A stretch of 64,000 nucleotides of DNA, taken from positions 53,960 through 117,959 of the forward strand of contig JAFYAU010000022.1 in the NCBI GenBank assembly GCA_017540565.1, in the 5' to 3' direction. The DNA is from Oscillospiraceae bacterium. Its GTDB lineage: Bacteria > Bacillota > Clostridia > Oscillospirales > Oscillospiraceae. Positions 1 through 7,577 of the stretch are shown here, piece after piece (the first letter of the stretch is position 1; each line of letters starts with the position of its first letter). Made by a program: the position numbers and the translations under genes. The notes under the pieces are model-generated. The model saw only the letters and a program-made list of their open reading frames with translations, was not told the DNA's origin and did no database searches.

Positions 1-270
1 ACGGAAACGGATACCTGGAAGGACATGAAGGCAATCGCAGGAAAGAACTATGTGAAAGTTCCCTACGGTCCGGACAACTGGATGGGTATGCCGCCCTCCG
101 TGCAGCGGTATCTCAGCATGATCTGGCTGACGGCCGTCCTTTACCCCGAATACTGCGATTACGACGTGAAGGCGGAAGTGAAGGAGTGCTACGGACTGCT
201 GTACAGCTCCGATCTCACGGACGAGCAGTACGAGTCCCTGACGGAAGGCGCCTTCCTGCCGACGGAATGA
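1..270 (+). CDS. C-terminal end of an iron/cobalamin-type ABC transporter substrate-binding protein (partial)
   Basis: The reading frame is open from base 1 and ends with TGA at 268-270, so only about the last 89 residues are in the window. The visible part has the helical C-terminal lobe typical of the periplasmic-binding-protein family that feeds FecCD/BtuCD permeases: a YGPDNWMG turn, a PPSVQRYL helix and a later MIWLTAVLYPE segment. In a Gram-positive cell this would be a lipoprotein outside the membrane that hands a metal-siderophore or corrinoid complex to the permease, but the signal peptide is upstream of the window. Its stop overlaps the start of the next gene (ATGA), so the two are translationally coupled. 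Whether the ligand is iron or cobalamin cannot be decided. Confidence 0.8.
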   Translation, partial: TETDTWKDMKAIAGKNYVKVPYGPDNWMGMPPSVQRYLSMIWLTAVLYPEYCDYDVKAEVKECYGLLYSSDLTDEQYESLTEGAFLPTE

Positions 271-791
271 AGAGGCATGCGCTGATCGTCGGAGAACAGG
301 GTGTCGGGAAAAGCACCCTGATCGCTTCTGTACGACGTGAACTTGCGGTGCCGGAGGCAGGAATCGAGACCGTCCGGGAGGCAGGTCTGGCTGATGAACG
401 AGGTGCGCCCATATATATCTACCGTGTCGGAAGCCTTAGGAGGCAGGGACCCGAAAACCTCGTTGCCCGGGTGGGAAACGAAGGAAAAACGAGTTATCCG
501 GAGGTGTTCGACAGATATGCCGGGTATCTGAAGGAAGACATCTCGCACTGCAGCCTGATCATCCTGGATGAACTGGGTTTTCTCGAGTCGGACGCCGCTG
601 CCTTCTGCGGCGGTGTACTGGATCTGCTGGACGGGGATGTCCCGGTCCTCGCTGCGGTGAAACCGAAGAATACGCCGTTTCTATTGGCGGTGCGGCATCA
701 TCCGAAAGCCGAGATCTTCACTATCGATGAGAGTAACAGGGATATTCTGGCAAAGCAGGTGCTGGCCTTCCTGCGCGGGCAGCTGAACTGA
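267..791 (+). CDS. Nucleoside-triphosphatase of the THEP1/NTPase_1 family
   Basis: A 174-residue P-loop NTPase. The start is placed at ATG 267, which overlaps the upstream stop; the longer in-frame opening from 186 has no separate signal. The Walker A motif GEQGVGKST lies at residues about 9-17, and a Walker B-like strand ending in LDELGFLE is near the middle, matching the DExGxxE pattern of the small NTPase_1 family. These enzymes hydrolyse NTPs in vitro but their physiological role is poorly known; clostridial copies often sit next to ABC metal uptake genes, as here. The coupling suggests the NTPase is co-expressed with the importer. A hairpin follows 12 bases after the stop. Confidence 0.8.
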   Translation: MKRHALIVGEQGVGKSTLIASVRRELAVPEAGIETVREAGLADERGAPIYIYRVGSLRRQGPENLVARVGNEGKTSYPEVFDRYAGYLKEDISHCSLIILDELGFLESDAAAFCGGVLDLLDGDVPVLAAVKPKNTPFLLAVRHHPKAEIFTIDESNRDILAKQVLAFLRGQLN

Positions 792-803
792 ACAGGAAAG
801 ACG

Positions 804-837
804 CGGCCCTGCGCCGGCCGATGCCGGCGCAGGGCCG
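804..837 (+). terminator. Perfect GC-rich hairpin after the NTPase gene
   Basis: Two 15-base arms (804-818 and 823-837) are exact inverted repeats around a CGAT loop. There is no T-run behind it, so it may act as an RNA 3' end or stability element rather than a classical intrinsic terminator. Confidence 0.55.
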
Positions 838-853
838 TGATGGTTCCGATAAA

Positions 854-878
854 TTTACAATAATAAAATTATGTTAAT
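854..878. promoter_or_regulatory. 25-bp AT-rich dyad, copy 1, upstream of the transglutaminase lipoprotein
   Basis: Left arm TTTAC (854-858), right arm TTAAT (874-878), with the 13-base core ATAATAAAATTAT between them. The left arm plus the next A reads TTTACA and can serve as a -35 box, with TATATG at 878-883 as -10 after 18 bases. Three further copies with the same 25-base geometry lie at 2482, 3450 and 4113, so this is a shared operator candidate rather than chance AT-richness. Confidence 0.6.
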
Positions 879-989
879 ATATGATGGAGGCTTTTCATCA
901 TCTTGTTGATTCTGCCGATTGAAAAGACGGCACTGCCTGCCTATACTTGGAAGCTGTGCATCAATTGTCCCTGGTAAAGGAGAAAACCC

Positions 990-2267
990 ATGAAAAAGAT
1001 CATCTCTCTGCTGCTTGCCGTGATCCTTTGTCTGGGACTCGCGGCCTGCGGCGGCAAAGCTCCGGCGGAGCATGAGGAGCCGGAGAAACCTTCCGGGGCA
1101 TCAGAGCCTTCGGAACCCGCCGGACCCGCGGTGCCGGAAGACCCGTCGGACGCTCCGGAACCCGTTGACGGGGACGACTGGCGAAGCTGGCGCTGGTATT
1201 CCGACGATATGGAACTCGGGGAGGGGCTGACCGTCTGCTTGTCCATGCTGGACGAGGGTATGGGATACGGCGTGTACGAATCCTCCGGCGGAGAGCGGAT
1301 CGGAACTCTGCCGGCACCCGCCGGCGCCGTCGATTTCTATGCCGGGGACATCGTGTGCGGCGACCGCGACGGAGAAGGATTTCTGGATATCGGGATCGTT
1401 TTTGAGAACGGCATGTCATGGTGGTACTGTCTTGAAGACGGCGCTCCCGCCTGGCCGGAAGATCCGGCCGGCGGCTTCCGCCTATACACGGCAGCCCGCG
1501 CCGGCGCGGATCTGACCTGTTTTCCCTATGAGATGCCGGAAGTGCCCAATATGACGCCCCTCGCGTGGGAGATCTATGAGGAGATCTGGCCGAAAGTGGA
1601 GGCGGTGGAGTATTTCATTTACGACGCGGAGACCTACGGCAATGATTATCTTGACCAGATGCTGAACGCATTCGGAGCCATTCAGATCCTGCATCCGGAG
1701 GCGACGAACTACTTCATGCTCCGGGAGGTGATCGACGAGAATATGGAGACGTCGCTGGAGTCGGACTACTCCTGCCGGTGGGATCCCGACAGAAGCACGG
1801 ATCTGGAGGAAGTGAAGGCCGGCATTGCCGCTTTCGACGCGATAGTCGAGGAGATCATCTCCGGAATCACGGACGAAATGACCGCCTACGAGAAATACTG
1901 GTATCTGGCCGCGACGGTCTCCGAGAACGCAGATTACGACTATTACGGGAATACGTCCGTGGAATCGGCTCCCTGGGCCGGCGTCATGGGCGGATACGCC
2001 ATCTGCTTAGGATATGCGGCGTCCATGGAATACCTGTGCCGCCGGGCAGACCTGTACTGCACGACGGTGGGAGGATCCTCGGAAGGCGAAGGACACGCGT
2101 GGAATCTGGTGAAGCTGCCCGAGGGTACCTACCATGTGGACGTGACCTGGGCCGACGGCAACGGAGGCCCGTGGAGCGAGGACTGGATGGATTATTTCAT
2201 GATGACTCAGGAACAGATCGAAGAGGACCACGTGATCGAAGACGGCACCGTGGCCACGGGACCGTAG
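990..2267 (+). CDS. Secreted lipoprotein with C-terminal transglutaminase-like domain
   Basis: A 425-residue protein with a lipoprotein signal: basic MKK start, hydrophobic stretch and lipobox LAAC with Cys20 as the lipidated residue. A Pro/Glu/Ser-rich linker of about 30 residues follows. The C-terminal third has the transglutaminase-like (papain-fold) triad: Cys339 in AICLGYA, His369 in GHAWN and Asp384 in HVDVTW. Bacterial proteins of this type act as cysteine proteases or transglutaminases on the cell surface; the substrate is unknown. The central region (residues 60-250) matches no family I recognise and contains an acidic DGDGEGF-like turn. It stands alone, with an operator-like dyad upstream and a terminator downstream. 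Confidence 0.85.
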   Translation: MKKIISLLLAVILCLGLAACGGKAPAEHEEPEKPSGASEPSEPAGPAVPEDPSDAPEPVDGDDWRSWRWYSDDMELGEGLTVCLSMLDEGMGYGVYESSGGERIGTLPAPAGAVDFYAGDIVCGDRDGEGFLDIGIVFENGMSWWYCLEDGAPAWPEDPAGGFRLYTAARAGADLTCFPYEMPEVPNMTPLAWEIYEEIWPKVEAVEYFIYDAETYGNDYLDQMLNAFGAIQILHPEATNYFMLREVIDENMETSLESDYSCRWDPDRSTDLEEVKAGIAAFDAIVEEIISGITDEMTAYEKYWYLAATVSENADYDYYGNTSVESAPWAGVMGGYAICLGYAASMEYLCRRADLYCTTVGGSSEGEGHAWNLVKLPEGTYHVDVTWADGNGGPWSEDWMDYFMMTQEQIEEDHVIEDGTVATGP

Positions 2268-2311
2268 GACAGGACAAGGCGGCGCTGCCGCCCGGTATTC
2301 ATAACAGATCG

Positions 2312-2352
2312 CAGAGGCTTTTCCCGGGACCACTGGGAGGGCCTCTGTTTTT
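2312..2352 (+). terminator. Intrinsic terminator of the transglutaminase lipoprotein gene
   Basis: CAGAGGC (2312-2318) pairs with GCCTCTG (2341-2347) with further inner pairing, followed directly by five T. The rest of the 332-base gap 2268-2599 holds only this terminator, the dyad at 2482 and the leader of the next gene. Confidence 0.75.
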
Positions 2353-2481
2353 GCGTATGTCCCGGCTCCTCCCGGATGGACGGGGGCTGATGCGCTTTCC
2401 GTATCGCGGGACGGCGGCATCCTCCGTCTGCTGCCGGAGATACTCCGCCTGCCCGGCTTCCGGTTCTCAGGACACATTAGA

Positions 2482-2506
2482 TTAACAATAATAAAATTAT
2501 GTAAAC
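2482..2506. promoter_or_regulatory. 25-bp AT-rich dyad, copy 2, upstream of the HD-domain gene
   Basis: Arms TTAAC (2482-2486) and TAAAC (2502-2506) around the core ATAATAAAATTAT, identical in its 13 core bases to copy 1. It starts 118 bases before the ATG of the HD-domain protein. Confidence 0.6.
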
Positions 2507-2599
2507 TTACGGAATGAGATGTCCTTTCCAGCACGTGCCTGTCAGCGGCTGGAAGCGTGTGCTATAATATACCGGAACAATAAGCTGAGGAGGGTACCT

Positions 2600-3052
2600 A
2601 TGATCTATACCGAGATGACAAAGAAGGCGATCAATCTGGCGTTTGCGGCCCACGGGACGACACCCGGAAAGGACGGCATTCCCTATGTTGCCCATCCGCT
2701 GCACGTGGCGGAAGGGGCGGAGACAGAGGAGGAGACGATCGTTGCTCTGCTGCATGACGTGGCAGAGGACACTGACGTGACGCTGGACCAGATCCGCGCC
2801 GTGGGCTTTTCCGACTCTGTCATGGAAGCGCTTGCGCTCCTGACCCACGACAAGTCCGAGCCTTACCTTGAGTACGTATCGAGGGTGAGAGAGAACGAAC
2901 TGGCCCGAAAAGTGAAGATCCTGGACATGCGCCACAACATGGATATGACCCGTCTGGCCGGCCTTCCTGAGGCAGACCGGCAACGGCTGGAGAGTAAATA
3001 CAGGAAGGCCTGGCTTCTGCTGACAGATGACAGTGCGGATACGGAAACGTGA
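2600..3052 (+). CDS. Small HD-domain phosphohydrolase of the SpoT/MESH1 type
   Basis: A 150-residue protein; ATG 2600 is chosen because GAGGAGGG lies just upstream, while the earlier in-frame ATG at 2519 has no such site. The order of motifs fits the (p)ppGpp-hydrolase-like HD family: an early AFAAHGTTPGKDG helix-turn, PYVAHPLHVAE with its conserved His, then the HD pair in ALLHDVAEDTD. No synthetase domain is present, as in stand-alone small alarmone hydrolases, though many such proteins act on other nucleotides. It is expected to be cytosolic. It is preceded by a copy of the 25-bp dyad, so it seems to belong to the same small regulon as its neighbours. Confidence 0.75.
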   Translation: MIYTEMTKKAINLAFAAHGTTPGKDGIPYVAHPLHVAEGAETEEETIVALLHDVAEDTDVTLDQIRAVGFSDSVMEALALLTHDKSEPYLEYVSRVRENELARKVKILDMRHNMDMTRLAGLPEADRQRLESKYRKAWLLLTDDSADTET

Positions 3053-3235
3053 GGCATATCTGTCCCGGGAAAGTAAGGAAGAATCCGTTTCTGAGGACGG
3101 AGCCGGAGTCCGAAGGGAAAAGAATTGCAGAACAGCAGGATTCTGGCGGGATTCCTGTAGGAGTACTCGGCTGGTAGTGGTACAATATCCGCAGGAAGAG
3201 AAGAACGACGGAAACGGACAGGGAAGGGTGAGACG

Positions 3236-3433
3236 ATGAAGAAAACGGCGAAATGGATCCGGCGCACCCATGTGTTCCGGAGGGATGAGTACGAATGCTC
3301 CTCATGCGGAGCGAAAACGGACAAGCCGAAGAAGGTCTGTCCGGGCTGCGGCCTGCCGATGAAGGGATCAAAATACGACCCGTCCTGGGTGGAAGAGGTC
3401 GTCCTGATGGATATGATCCTCGGAGACGACTGA
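3236..3433 (+). CDS. Small zinc-ribbon protein
   Basis: A 65-residue protein with two CxxC knuckles, CSSC at about residues 21-24 and CPGC at about 40-43, forming a rubredoxin-like zinc ribbon. A basic N-terminus (KKTAKWIRRTHVFRR) precedes it and an acidic tail follows. AGGGTGAG lies upstream of the ATG. Similar tiny zinc-ribbon proteins are widespread and unnamed in gut clostridia; a role in nucleic-acid binding or metal storage is only a guess. The 183-base gap before it contains a possible -10 (TACAAT at about 3182) and nothing else I can support. Confidence 0.65.
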   Translation: MKKTAKWIRRTHVFRRDEYECSSCGAKTDKPKKVCPGCGLPMKGSKYDPSWVEEVVLMDMILGDD

Positions 3434-3449
3434 AAGAAATCGGGAATAG

Positions 3450-3474
3450 TTGACAATTAAATAATTATAGTAAA
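3450..3474. promoter_or_regulatory. 25-bp AT-rich dyad, copy 3, upstream of the flavodoxin-like gene
   Basis: Arms TTGAC (3450-3454) and GTAAA (3470-3474) with core ATTAAATAATTAT. TTGACA (3450-3455) is a consensus -35, and TATATT at 3475-3480 follows after 19 bases, so a bound repressor would cover the promoter. Confidence 0.6.
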
Positions 3475-3531
3475 TATATTGCCGCCATGAGGACGGGTAT
3501 CCGGACAGGTGCGGAGAAGGGAGAGGGAAAC

Positions 3532-4101
3532 ATGAAGAAAGTTGCTGTGATATGGTCGAGTCCGAATACCGACGGCCTGACGGCGTCCGCGAAGGACCGG
3601 TTCATTGCCGGACTGACGGAAGCCGGAGTCCAGACGGAGGAGATCCACCTGAACAGGAAAAAGATCGGCCACTGCATGGCATGCGGGGACGGCTGGGGCA
3701 CCTGCCGCTCGAAAGGCGCGTGCGTGATCCAGGACGATTTTGCGGAGATCTACCGGAAACTGCAGGAAGCGGACGGCATCGTCTGGGTCAGCGCCGTATA
3801 CTGGTGGGAAATGACGGAATGCTTCAAGGCGTTCTTCGACCGGCTGCGCCGCTGCGAGGGATTCACGAACCGTTTCCTCGAAGGAAAGAGATGCGTGCTG
3901 ATCGCCTGCGCCGGCGGGACCGGCCGCGGCGTGCTGGACTGCCTGCAGCAGTTCGAACGCGGCCTGACCCACATGGGAATGCGCGTTTACGACCGGATCC
4001 CCGTCGAGAGGTACAACAGGGACTATATGCTGCCGGCCTTGGCCGAGGCCGGAAAAACGTATGCGGAGAGACTAGAGACGGGATTCGATATGTATTATTG
4101 A
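3532..4101 (+). CDS. Flavodoxin-fold NAD(P)H/FMN reductase, iron-sulfur flavoprotein-like
   Basis: A 189-residue flavodoxin-fold protein. ATG 3532 is chosen over the in-frame ATG at 3487 because GGGAGAGGG lies just before it and the first strand KKVAVIWSSPN begins there. This opening is the FMN-phosphate loop region of the family. The short cysteine cluster CMACGDGWGTC at about residues 47-57 resembles the compact motif of iron-sulfur flavoproteins and related reductases. It probably moves electrons between NAD(P)H or ferredoxin and a small substrate in the cytosol. It is preceded by dyad copy 3 and followed by dyad copy 4, and is therefore likely a single-gene unit of the local regulon. Confidence 0.8.
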   Translation: MKKVAVIWSSPNTDGLTASAKDRFIAGLTEAGVQTEEIHLNRKKIGHCMACGDGWGTCRSKGACVIQDDFAEIYRKLQEADGIVWVSAVYWWEMTECFKAFFDRLRRCEGFTNRFLEGKRCVLIACAGGTGRGVLDCLQQFERGLTHMGMRVYDRIPVERYNRDYMLPALAEAGKTYAERLETGFDMYY

Positions 4102-4112
4102 GGAGCCAATAG

Positions 4113-4137
4113 TTTACTATAAATAAATTATGGTAAA
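4113..4137. promoter_or_regulatory. 25-bp AT-rich dyad, copy 4, upstream of the C39-like gene
   Basis: The most symmetric copy: arms TTTAC (4113-4117) and GTAAA (4133-4137) are exact inverted repeats, with core ATAAATAAATTAT. TATAAT at 4138-4143 abuts the right arm and could be the -10 with the left arm as -35. A further TTGACA at 4212, closer to the gene, may be a second promoter or half-site. Confidence 0.65.
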
Positions 4138-4253
4138 TATAATCGGCTTTTCGGGCAAGAGGGAATCTGACGGGACCCTGTGAAGGGCTTCCGGCAGCGC
4201 AGCCAAAACGGTTGACATAAGATAATTGATTCGGAAGTAGCGGAGGATGGCCT

Positions 4254-4907
4254 GTGAGAAAGGAACTGGAACATTTCACCATCGACGGTAGCCTGGGCGG
4301 ACAGCAGGAATGGTTTCCGGAATACTGGATGAAGATCGGCGGTTGCGGAGCCGTGACCGCCTGTGATATCTGTATTTATCTGGCTCGCTATCTGAAGATG
4401 CCGGAAGCATGTCCGTTCGATGCGTGGAACATCTCGAAAGAGGATTATCTGTCGTTCGGAGAAAAGATGCGGCCCTATCTCAGCCCGCGTCCTACGGGAA
4501 TAGACCGCACGGAGATCTATGTGGAAGGTTTTGGGAGATATCTGGCGGATTCCGGCGTTTCCGGGATCGGCTTCCGCGAGATCAGCGGGACGGAGGATGT
4601 TGAAACTGCCGTCAGGGAGGTGCGTGCCCAGATCGACCGGGGACTCCCTGTTGCGTATCTGATGCTGATGCACAGGGACAAGGCGCTGGACGACTATATG
4701 TGGCACTGGTTCCTGCTGAACGGCTATGATGAGACGGAGGAACGCTTCCTTGTGAAGGTTGTCTCCTATGGTGAGGGGAAATGGATGGACCTGCGGCATC
4801 TGTGGCGCACCTGCCGGAGAAGAAAGGGAGGCTTTGTCCTTTTGGAAACGGAGAAGCAGATTGAACCGCACAAACTGCAGACCCGAGATGTTCCGAGCGG
4901 AGAGTGA
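4254..4907 (+). CDS. Papain-like (C39-type) cysteine peptidase fold protein
   Basis: A 217-residue protein starting at GTG 4254, with GGAGG at 4242-4246. The N-terminal GGCGAVTACDICIYLAR helix is the nucleophile helix of C39-like papain folds, Cys being the likely nucleophile, and a later MWHWFLLNGYDE segment carries the conserved His-Trp pairing, so the fold is supported. There is no signal peptide, so unlike bacteriocin-processing C39 domains this one is probably cytosolic. Function unknown. The stop lies four bases before the preferred start of the aldo/keto reductase and both probably share a transcript starting at dyad copy 4. Confidence 0.6.
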   Translation: MRKELEHFTIDGSLGGQQEWFPEYWMKIGGCGAVTACDICIYLARYLKMPEACPFDAWNISKEDYLSFGEKMRPYLSPRPTGIDRTEIYVEGFGRYLADSGVSGIGFREISGTEDVETAVREVRAQIDRGLPVAYLMLMHRDKALDDYMWHWFLLNGYDETEERFLVKVVSYGEGKWMDLRHLWRTCRRRKGGFVLLETEKQIEPHKLQTRDVPSGE

Positions 4908-4911
4908 GCGG

Positions 4912-6027
4912 ATGCGCGAAAGAATGAGAGTGGGGATCAACAAGCTCGGATTCGGGTTCCTCCGTCTGCCGGAGACGGCGGGAGAGCCGGACTGGCGGAC
5001 GATCGCCGAACTGACGGATATCTTTCTGGATGAAGGAGGACGCTGGTTCGATACCTTTTACACCTATATGAACGGACGCAGCGAGGAGGCTGTCCGGCGC
5101 TGCGTGACGGAAAGGCTGCCTCGGGACCGGTTCAGGCTCATTGAGAAGCTTCCCGGATACCTGTGCGGGTCCTATGAGGACTGCGGCCGGTACTTCCGGG
5201 AGGAGCAGCGCCGCTGCGGCACCGACTATTTCGATATTTACATGCTTCACTGGTTGAACCGGGAAAACTACGAGACTGCAGAACGGGTGGACGAATTCCG
5301 ATTCCTCCGGGAGGTGAAGGAAGGCGGATACGCCGGGCGTATCGGGTTTTCCTGGCATGACAGCGCGTCCCTTCTGGATACCGTTCTGAGCCGGCACCCG
5401 GAGGTGGACGTCGTGCTGCTGCAGATCAACTATCTGGACTGGGAATCTGCCGGCATCGAATCGCGGAAATGCTATGAAACCGCGCTGAGGCACGGAAAAA
5501 GCGTTTTCGTGATGGAACCCGTAAAGGGCGGCACACTGTCCCGGCTGCCGCCGGAGGCGGAAAAGATCCTCCGCAGACAGGATCCGGAACGGACGCCGTC
5601 GGACTGGGCGCTGCGTTTCGTTCAGTCGCTGCCGGGTGTGGAGATTTGTCTCAGCGGCATGAACCGGGCCGAACATGTCCGGGCCAATCTTGCACCTTTT
5701 CCACTGCTGACGGAGGCGGAAACGGATGCGCTGAGGAAAGTTGCAGAGGTCCTGAGAAAAGACGGAGGGATCCCCTGCACCGGGTGCCGCTACTGCGTGA
5801 GCCACTGCCCGAAACATATCTCCATACCGGATGTTCTCGGCATGTACAATGAGATGCAGCGGTGGCCGGAGGAAGACTGGAAGATCCGGCCGGTCTATGA
5901 GCAGACGGTGAAGACCCGCGGGAAGGCGTCGGAATGTATCGGATGCGGCAGCTGCGAAAAGCATTGCCCGCAGCACATTCACATTCCCGAATGGATGGGA
6001 AGGGCAGCTCAGATGCTGGAACGATGA
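4912..6027 (+). CDS. Aldo/keto reductase with C-terminal double [4Fe-4S] ferredoxin domain
   Basis: A TIM-barrel aldo/keto reductase of about 371 residues. The frame is open earlier, but ATG 4912 follows GGAGAG and starts just before the LGFGFLRLP opening of the barrel. The substrate-pocket strand YFDIYMLHWL and the late strand SGMNRAEHV are typical. The catalytic tyrosine region reads DTFYTYMNG. The C-terminus carries CTGCRYC...C and CIGCGSC...C clusters, the hallmark of a clostridial subgroup proposed to exchange electrons with ferredoxin rather than only NADPH. It is the last gene of the redox-rich first block and is probably cotranscribed with the C39-like gene. Confidence 0.85.
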   Translation: MRERMRVGINKLGFGFLRLPETAGEPDWRTIAELTDIFLDEGGRWFDTFYTYMNGRSEEAVRRCVTERLPRDRFRLIEKLPGYLCGSYEDCGRYFREEQRRCGTDYFDIYMLHWLNRENYETAERVDEFRFLREVKEGGYAGRIGFSWHDSASLLDTVLSRHPEVDVVLLQINYLDWESAGIESRKCYETALRHGKSVFVMEPVKGGTLSRLPPEAEKILRRQDPERTPSDWALRFVQSLPGVEICLSGMNRAEHVRANLAPFPLLTEAETDALRKVAEVLRKDGGIPCTGCRYCVSHCPKHISIPDVLGMYNEMQRWPEEDWKIRPVYEQTVKTRGKASECIGCGSCEKHCPQHIHIPEWMGRAAQMLER

Positions 6028-6194
6028 TGCCGCATGAAAGCAGAAGCCACGGGTCCGGAATGCCTGCGGCTTTTTGCGTGAAATACCGGTTTTTACATAC
6101 GATCGGGAAAATTGCACGTATTGCGGAAACTGCGACCGAAGGACGGAAAGCCCTCTTTCAGCGGGAGGGTTTTCCGTCTGCCCCGATATTATCG

Positions 6195-6223
6195 TGCAAA
6201 ATCGATGGCGGTTGTGCTATACT
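6195..6223 (+). promoter_or_regulatory. Likely promoter of the TPR membrane protein gene
   Basis: TGCAAA (6195-6200), 17 bases, then TATACT (6218-6223). It lies 49 bases before the ATG at 6272, in an otherwise empty 244-base gap. Confidence 0.45.
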
Positions 6224-6271
6224 GTTTGTGCATTACTGCATACTCCGCGAAGGAAAGGATGCCGCACACTG

Positions 6272-7393
6272 ATGAAGGAATTCTTGATTACAATTGCAGC
6301 AACACTGCCGATCATCGCGTTCGAAATCGTCGTCGCAGTCGTTTTTACCTTTCTGATCGAAGCGATACTGAAGAAAAACAAGATTTGGGTCCGGCTGCTT
6401 GCGATCTGGGTCGGCCTGCTGCTGTTCCAGACGGGGATCTACACCTGGCTGCCGGGAAAACTGGGACTGGTGGTCTCCTTCATGGACGGCGAGGTGGAAT
6501 TCACCGACGGTGCGCTGATCGGCAATCTTTCTCTCATCATGTTCATGCATTCCCTGAGCATCGGCCTTTCAATGCTCAGTCATATCTGGAAAGCCATCCG
6601 CAAAAAGGTAAAGTTCAACGGAAAATTCGTACTGGTTGAAATTGCAGTGATTGCTGTCCTCATTTTCCTTGGGATCCAGGTCATGAACCGTGCAGAAACA
6701 GAGGTTATCCCGGCCGAGCAAAGCAAGATCACCGCGATAATCGTCGTCGGCCTGATTCTGATCCTCTGGGGCTTCAGAAGCATAAAGAAGACAGTCGGGA
6801 AGATCTCGAACGGGGCCCCGTCGGAGGCTGAGAAGAAACCGGAACATGCCGGAAAGGCCCCTGAAAGGAAGAAACCCGCCGCCGCTGCGCCAACACCGTC
6901 GGCAGCCGATCCGATGCAGGAATTCTCGCGAGTGGTGGCGGAGAAGGACCGGCTGAAGGCGCTGGGAGACTATGCTTCCCAGATACCGCTGCTGACGAAG
7001 GCTACGGAACTGGATGTGGACGGAAAGAGCAAGGCGAGGATCTGGAACTATCTGGGCATGGCCCATGAACAACTGAGATCTCCCCAAAAAGCGGAGGAGT
7101 GTTATCGGAACGCGCTGCTCTTCGATAAGGAGAACCCGGCTTCCCACAACAATCTGGCGCTGCTGTGTTCCGACCGTGGGGATCATCAGGCGGCTCTCCG
7201 GCACATGGAAGCGGCAATCCCGGCTGCCAAGGCACGGCATCAGGAAATGGGACTCTACTATGGAAACTATGCCCTTATCGCGGGAAAGGGAGGAAATCTG
7301 TCCCGTGCGGAGGATTATCTGATTCTGGCGAAGAGCGCCGGATATGATGAAGCCTCCATTCAGTCCATCCGTCGCCAGCTGGGCTTGAAGTGA
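6272..7393 (+). CDS. Polytopic membrane protein with C-terminal TPR repeats
   Basis: A 373-residue protein; ATG 6272 is chosen because the hydrophobic first segment begins right after it, whereas the longer frame upstream reads through the promoter. About five membrane segments occupy residues 4-180 (for example ATLPIIAFEIVVAVVFTF and TAIIVVGLILILWGF). A Lys/Pro/Ala-rich linker follows, then TPR-like helical repeats from about residue 225 to the end (WNYLGMAHEQ, AEECYRNALL, ASHNNLALLCSDRGD). The TPR part is presumably cytosolic and scaffolds partners. It precedes the VWA/tubulin-like operon but is separated from it by a good terminator, so a functional link is only suggested by position. Confidence 0.75.
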   Translation: MKEFLITIAATLPIIAFEIVVAVVFTFLIEAILKKNKIWVRLLAIWVGLLLFQTGIYTWLPGKLGLVVSFMDGEVEFTDGALIGNLSLIMFMHSLSIGLSMLSHIWKAIRKKVKFNGKFVLVEIAVIAVLIFLGIQVMNRAETEVIPAEQSKITAIIVVGLILILWGFRSIKKTVGKISNGAPSEAEKKPEHAGKAPERKKPAAAAPTPSAADPMQEFSRVVAEKDRLKALGDYASQIPLLTKATELDVDGKSKARIWNYLGMAHEQLRSPQKAEECYRNALLFDKENPASHNNLALLCSDRGDHQAALRHMEAAIPAAKARHQEMGLYYGNYALIAGKGGNLSRAEDYLILAKSAGYDEASIQSIRRQLGLK

Positions 7394-7417
7394 ATACGGT
7401 TTTCACAGGTTTTGCTG

Positions 7418-7450
7418 AACGGAGGCTTCCCGGGGGAAGCCTCCGTTTTT
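7418..7450 (+). terminator. Intrinsic terminator after the TPR membrane protein
   Basis: AACGGAGGCTTCC (7418-7430) pairs perfectly with GGAAGCCTCCGTT (7435-7447), and the T-run reads into TTTTTG. Confidence 0.9.
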
Positions 7451-7507
7451 GCTGCCCGGGACTGCGGCTGTCCGCGCGAAAACATCATCGGAAAGGGTAA
7501 AAAAGCA

Positions 7508-7536
7508 TTGTGAAAACAGATGCCTGGGAATATAAT
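7508..7536 (+). promoter_or_regulatory. Strong vegetative promoter of the VWA/tubulin-like operon
   Basis: TTGTGA (7508-7513), 17-base spacer, consensus TATAAT (7531-7536), 42 bases before the VWA gene start. No other promoter as good is visible before 22.3 kb, which supports one long transcript. Confidence 0.75.
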
Positions 7537-7577
7537 CATATATTGGTGTTATCTATAGTTTTGAGAGGAGGGGACGC

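Noticed and set aside
3027..3239. A 70-codon open frame between the HD-domain and zinc-ribbon genes
   Set aside because: No ribosome binding site, it overlaps the HD gene end, and the Arg/Glu-rich translation has no recognisable feature.
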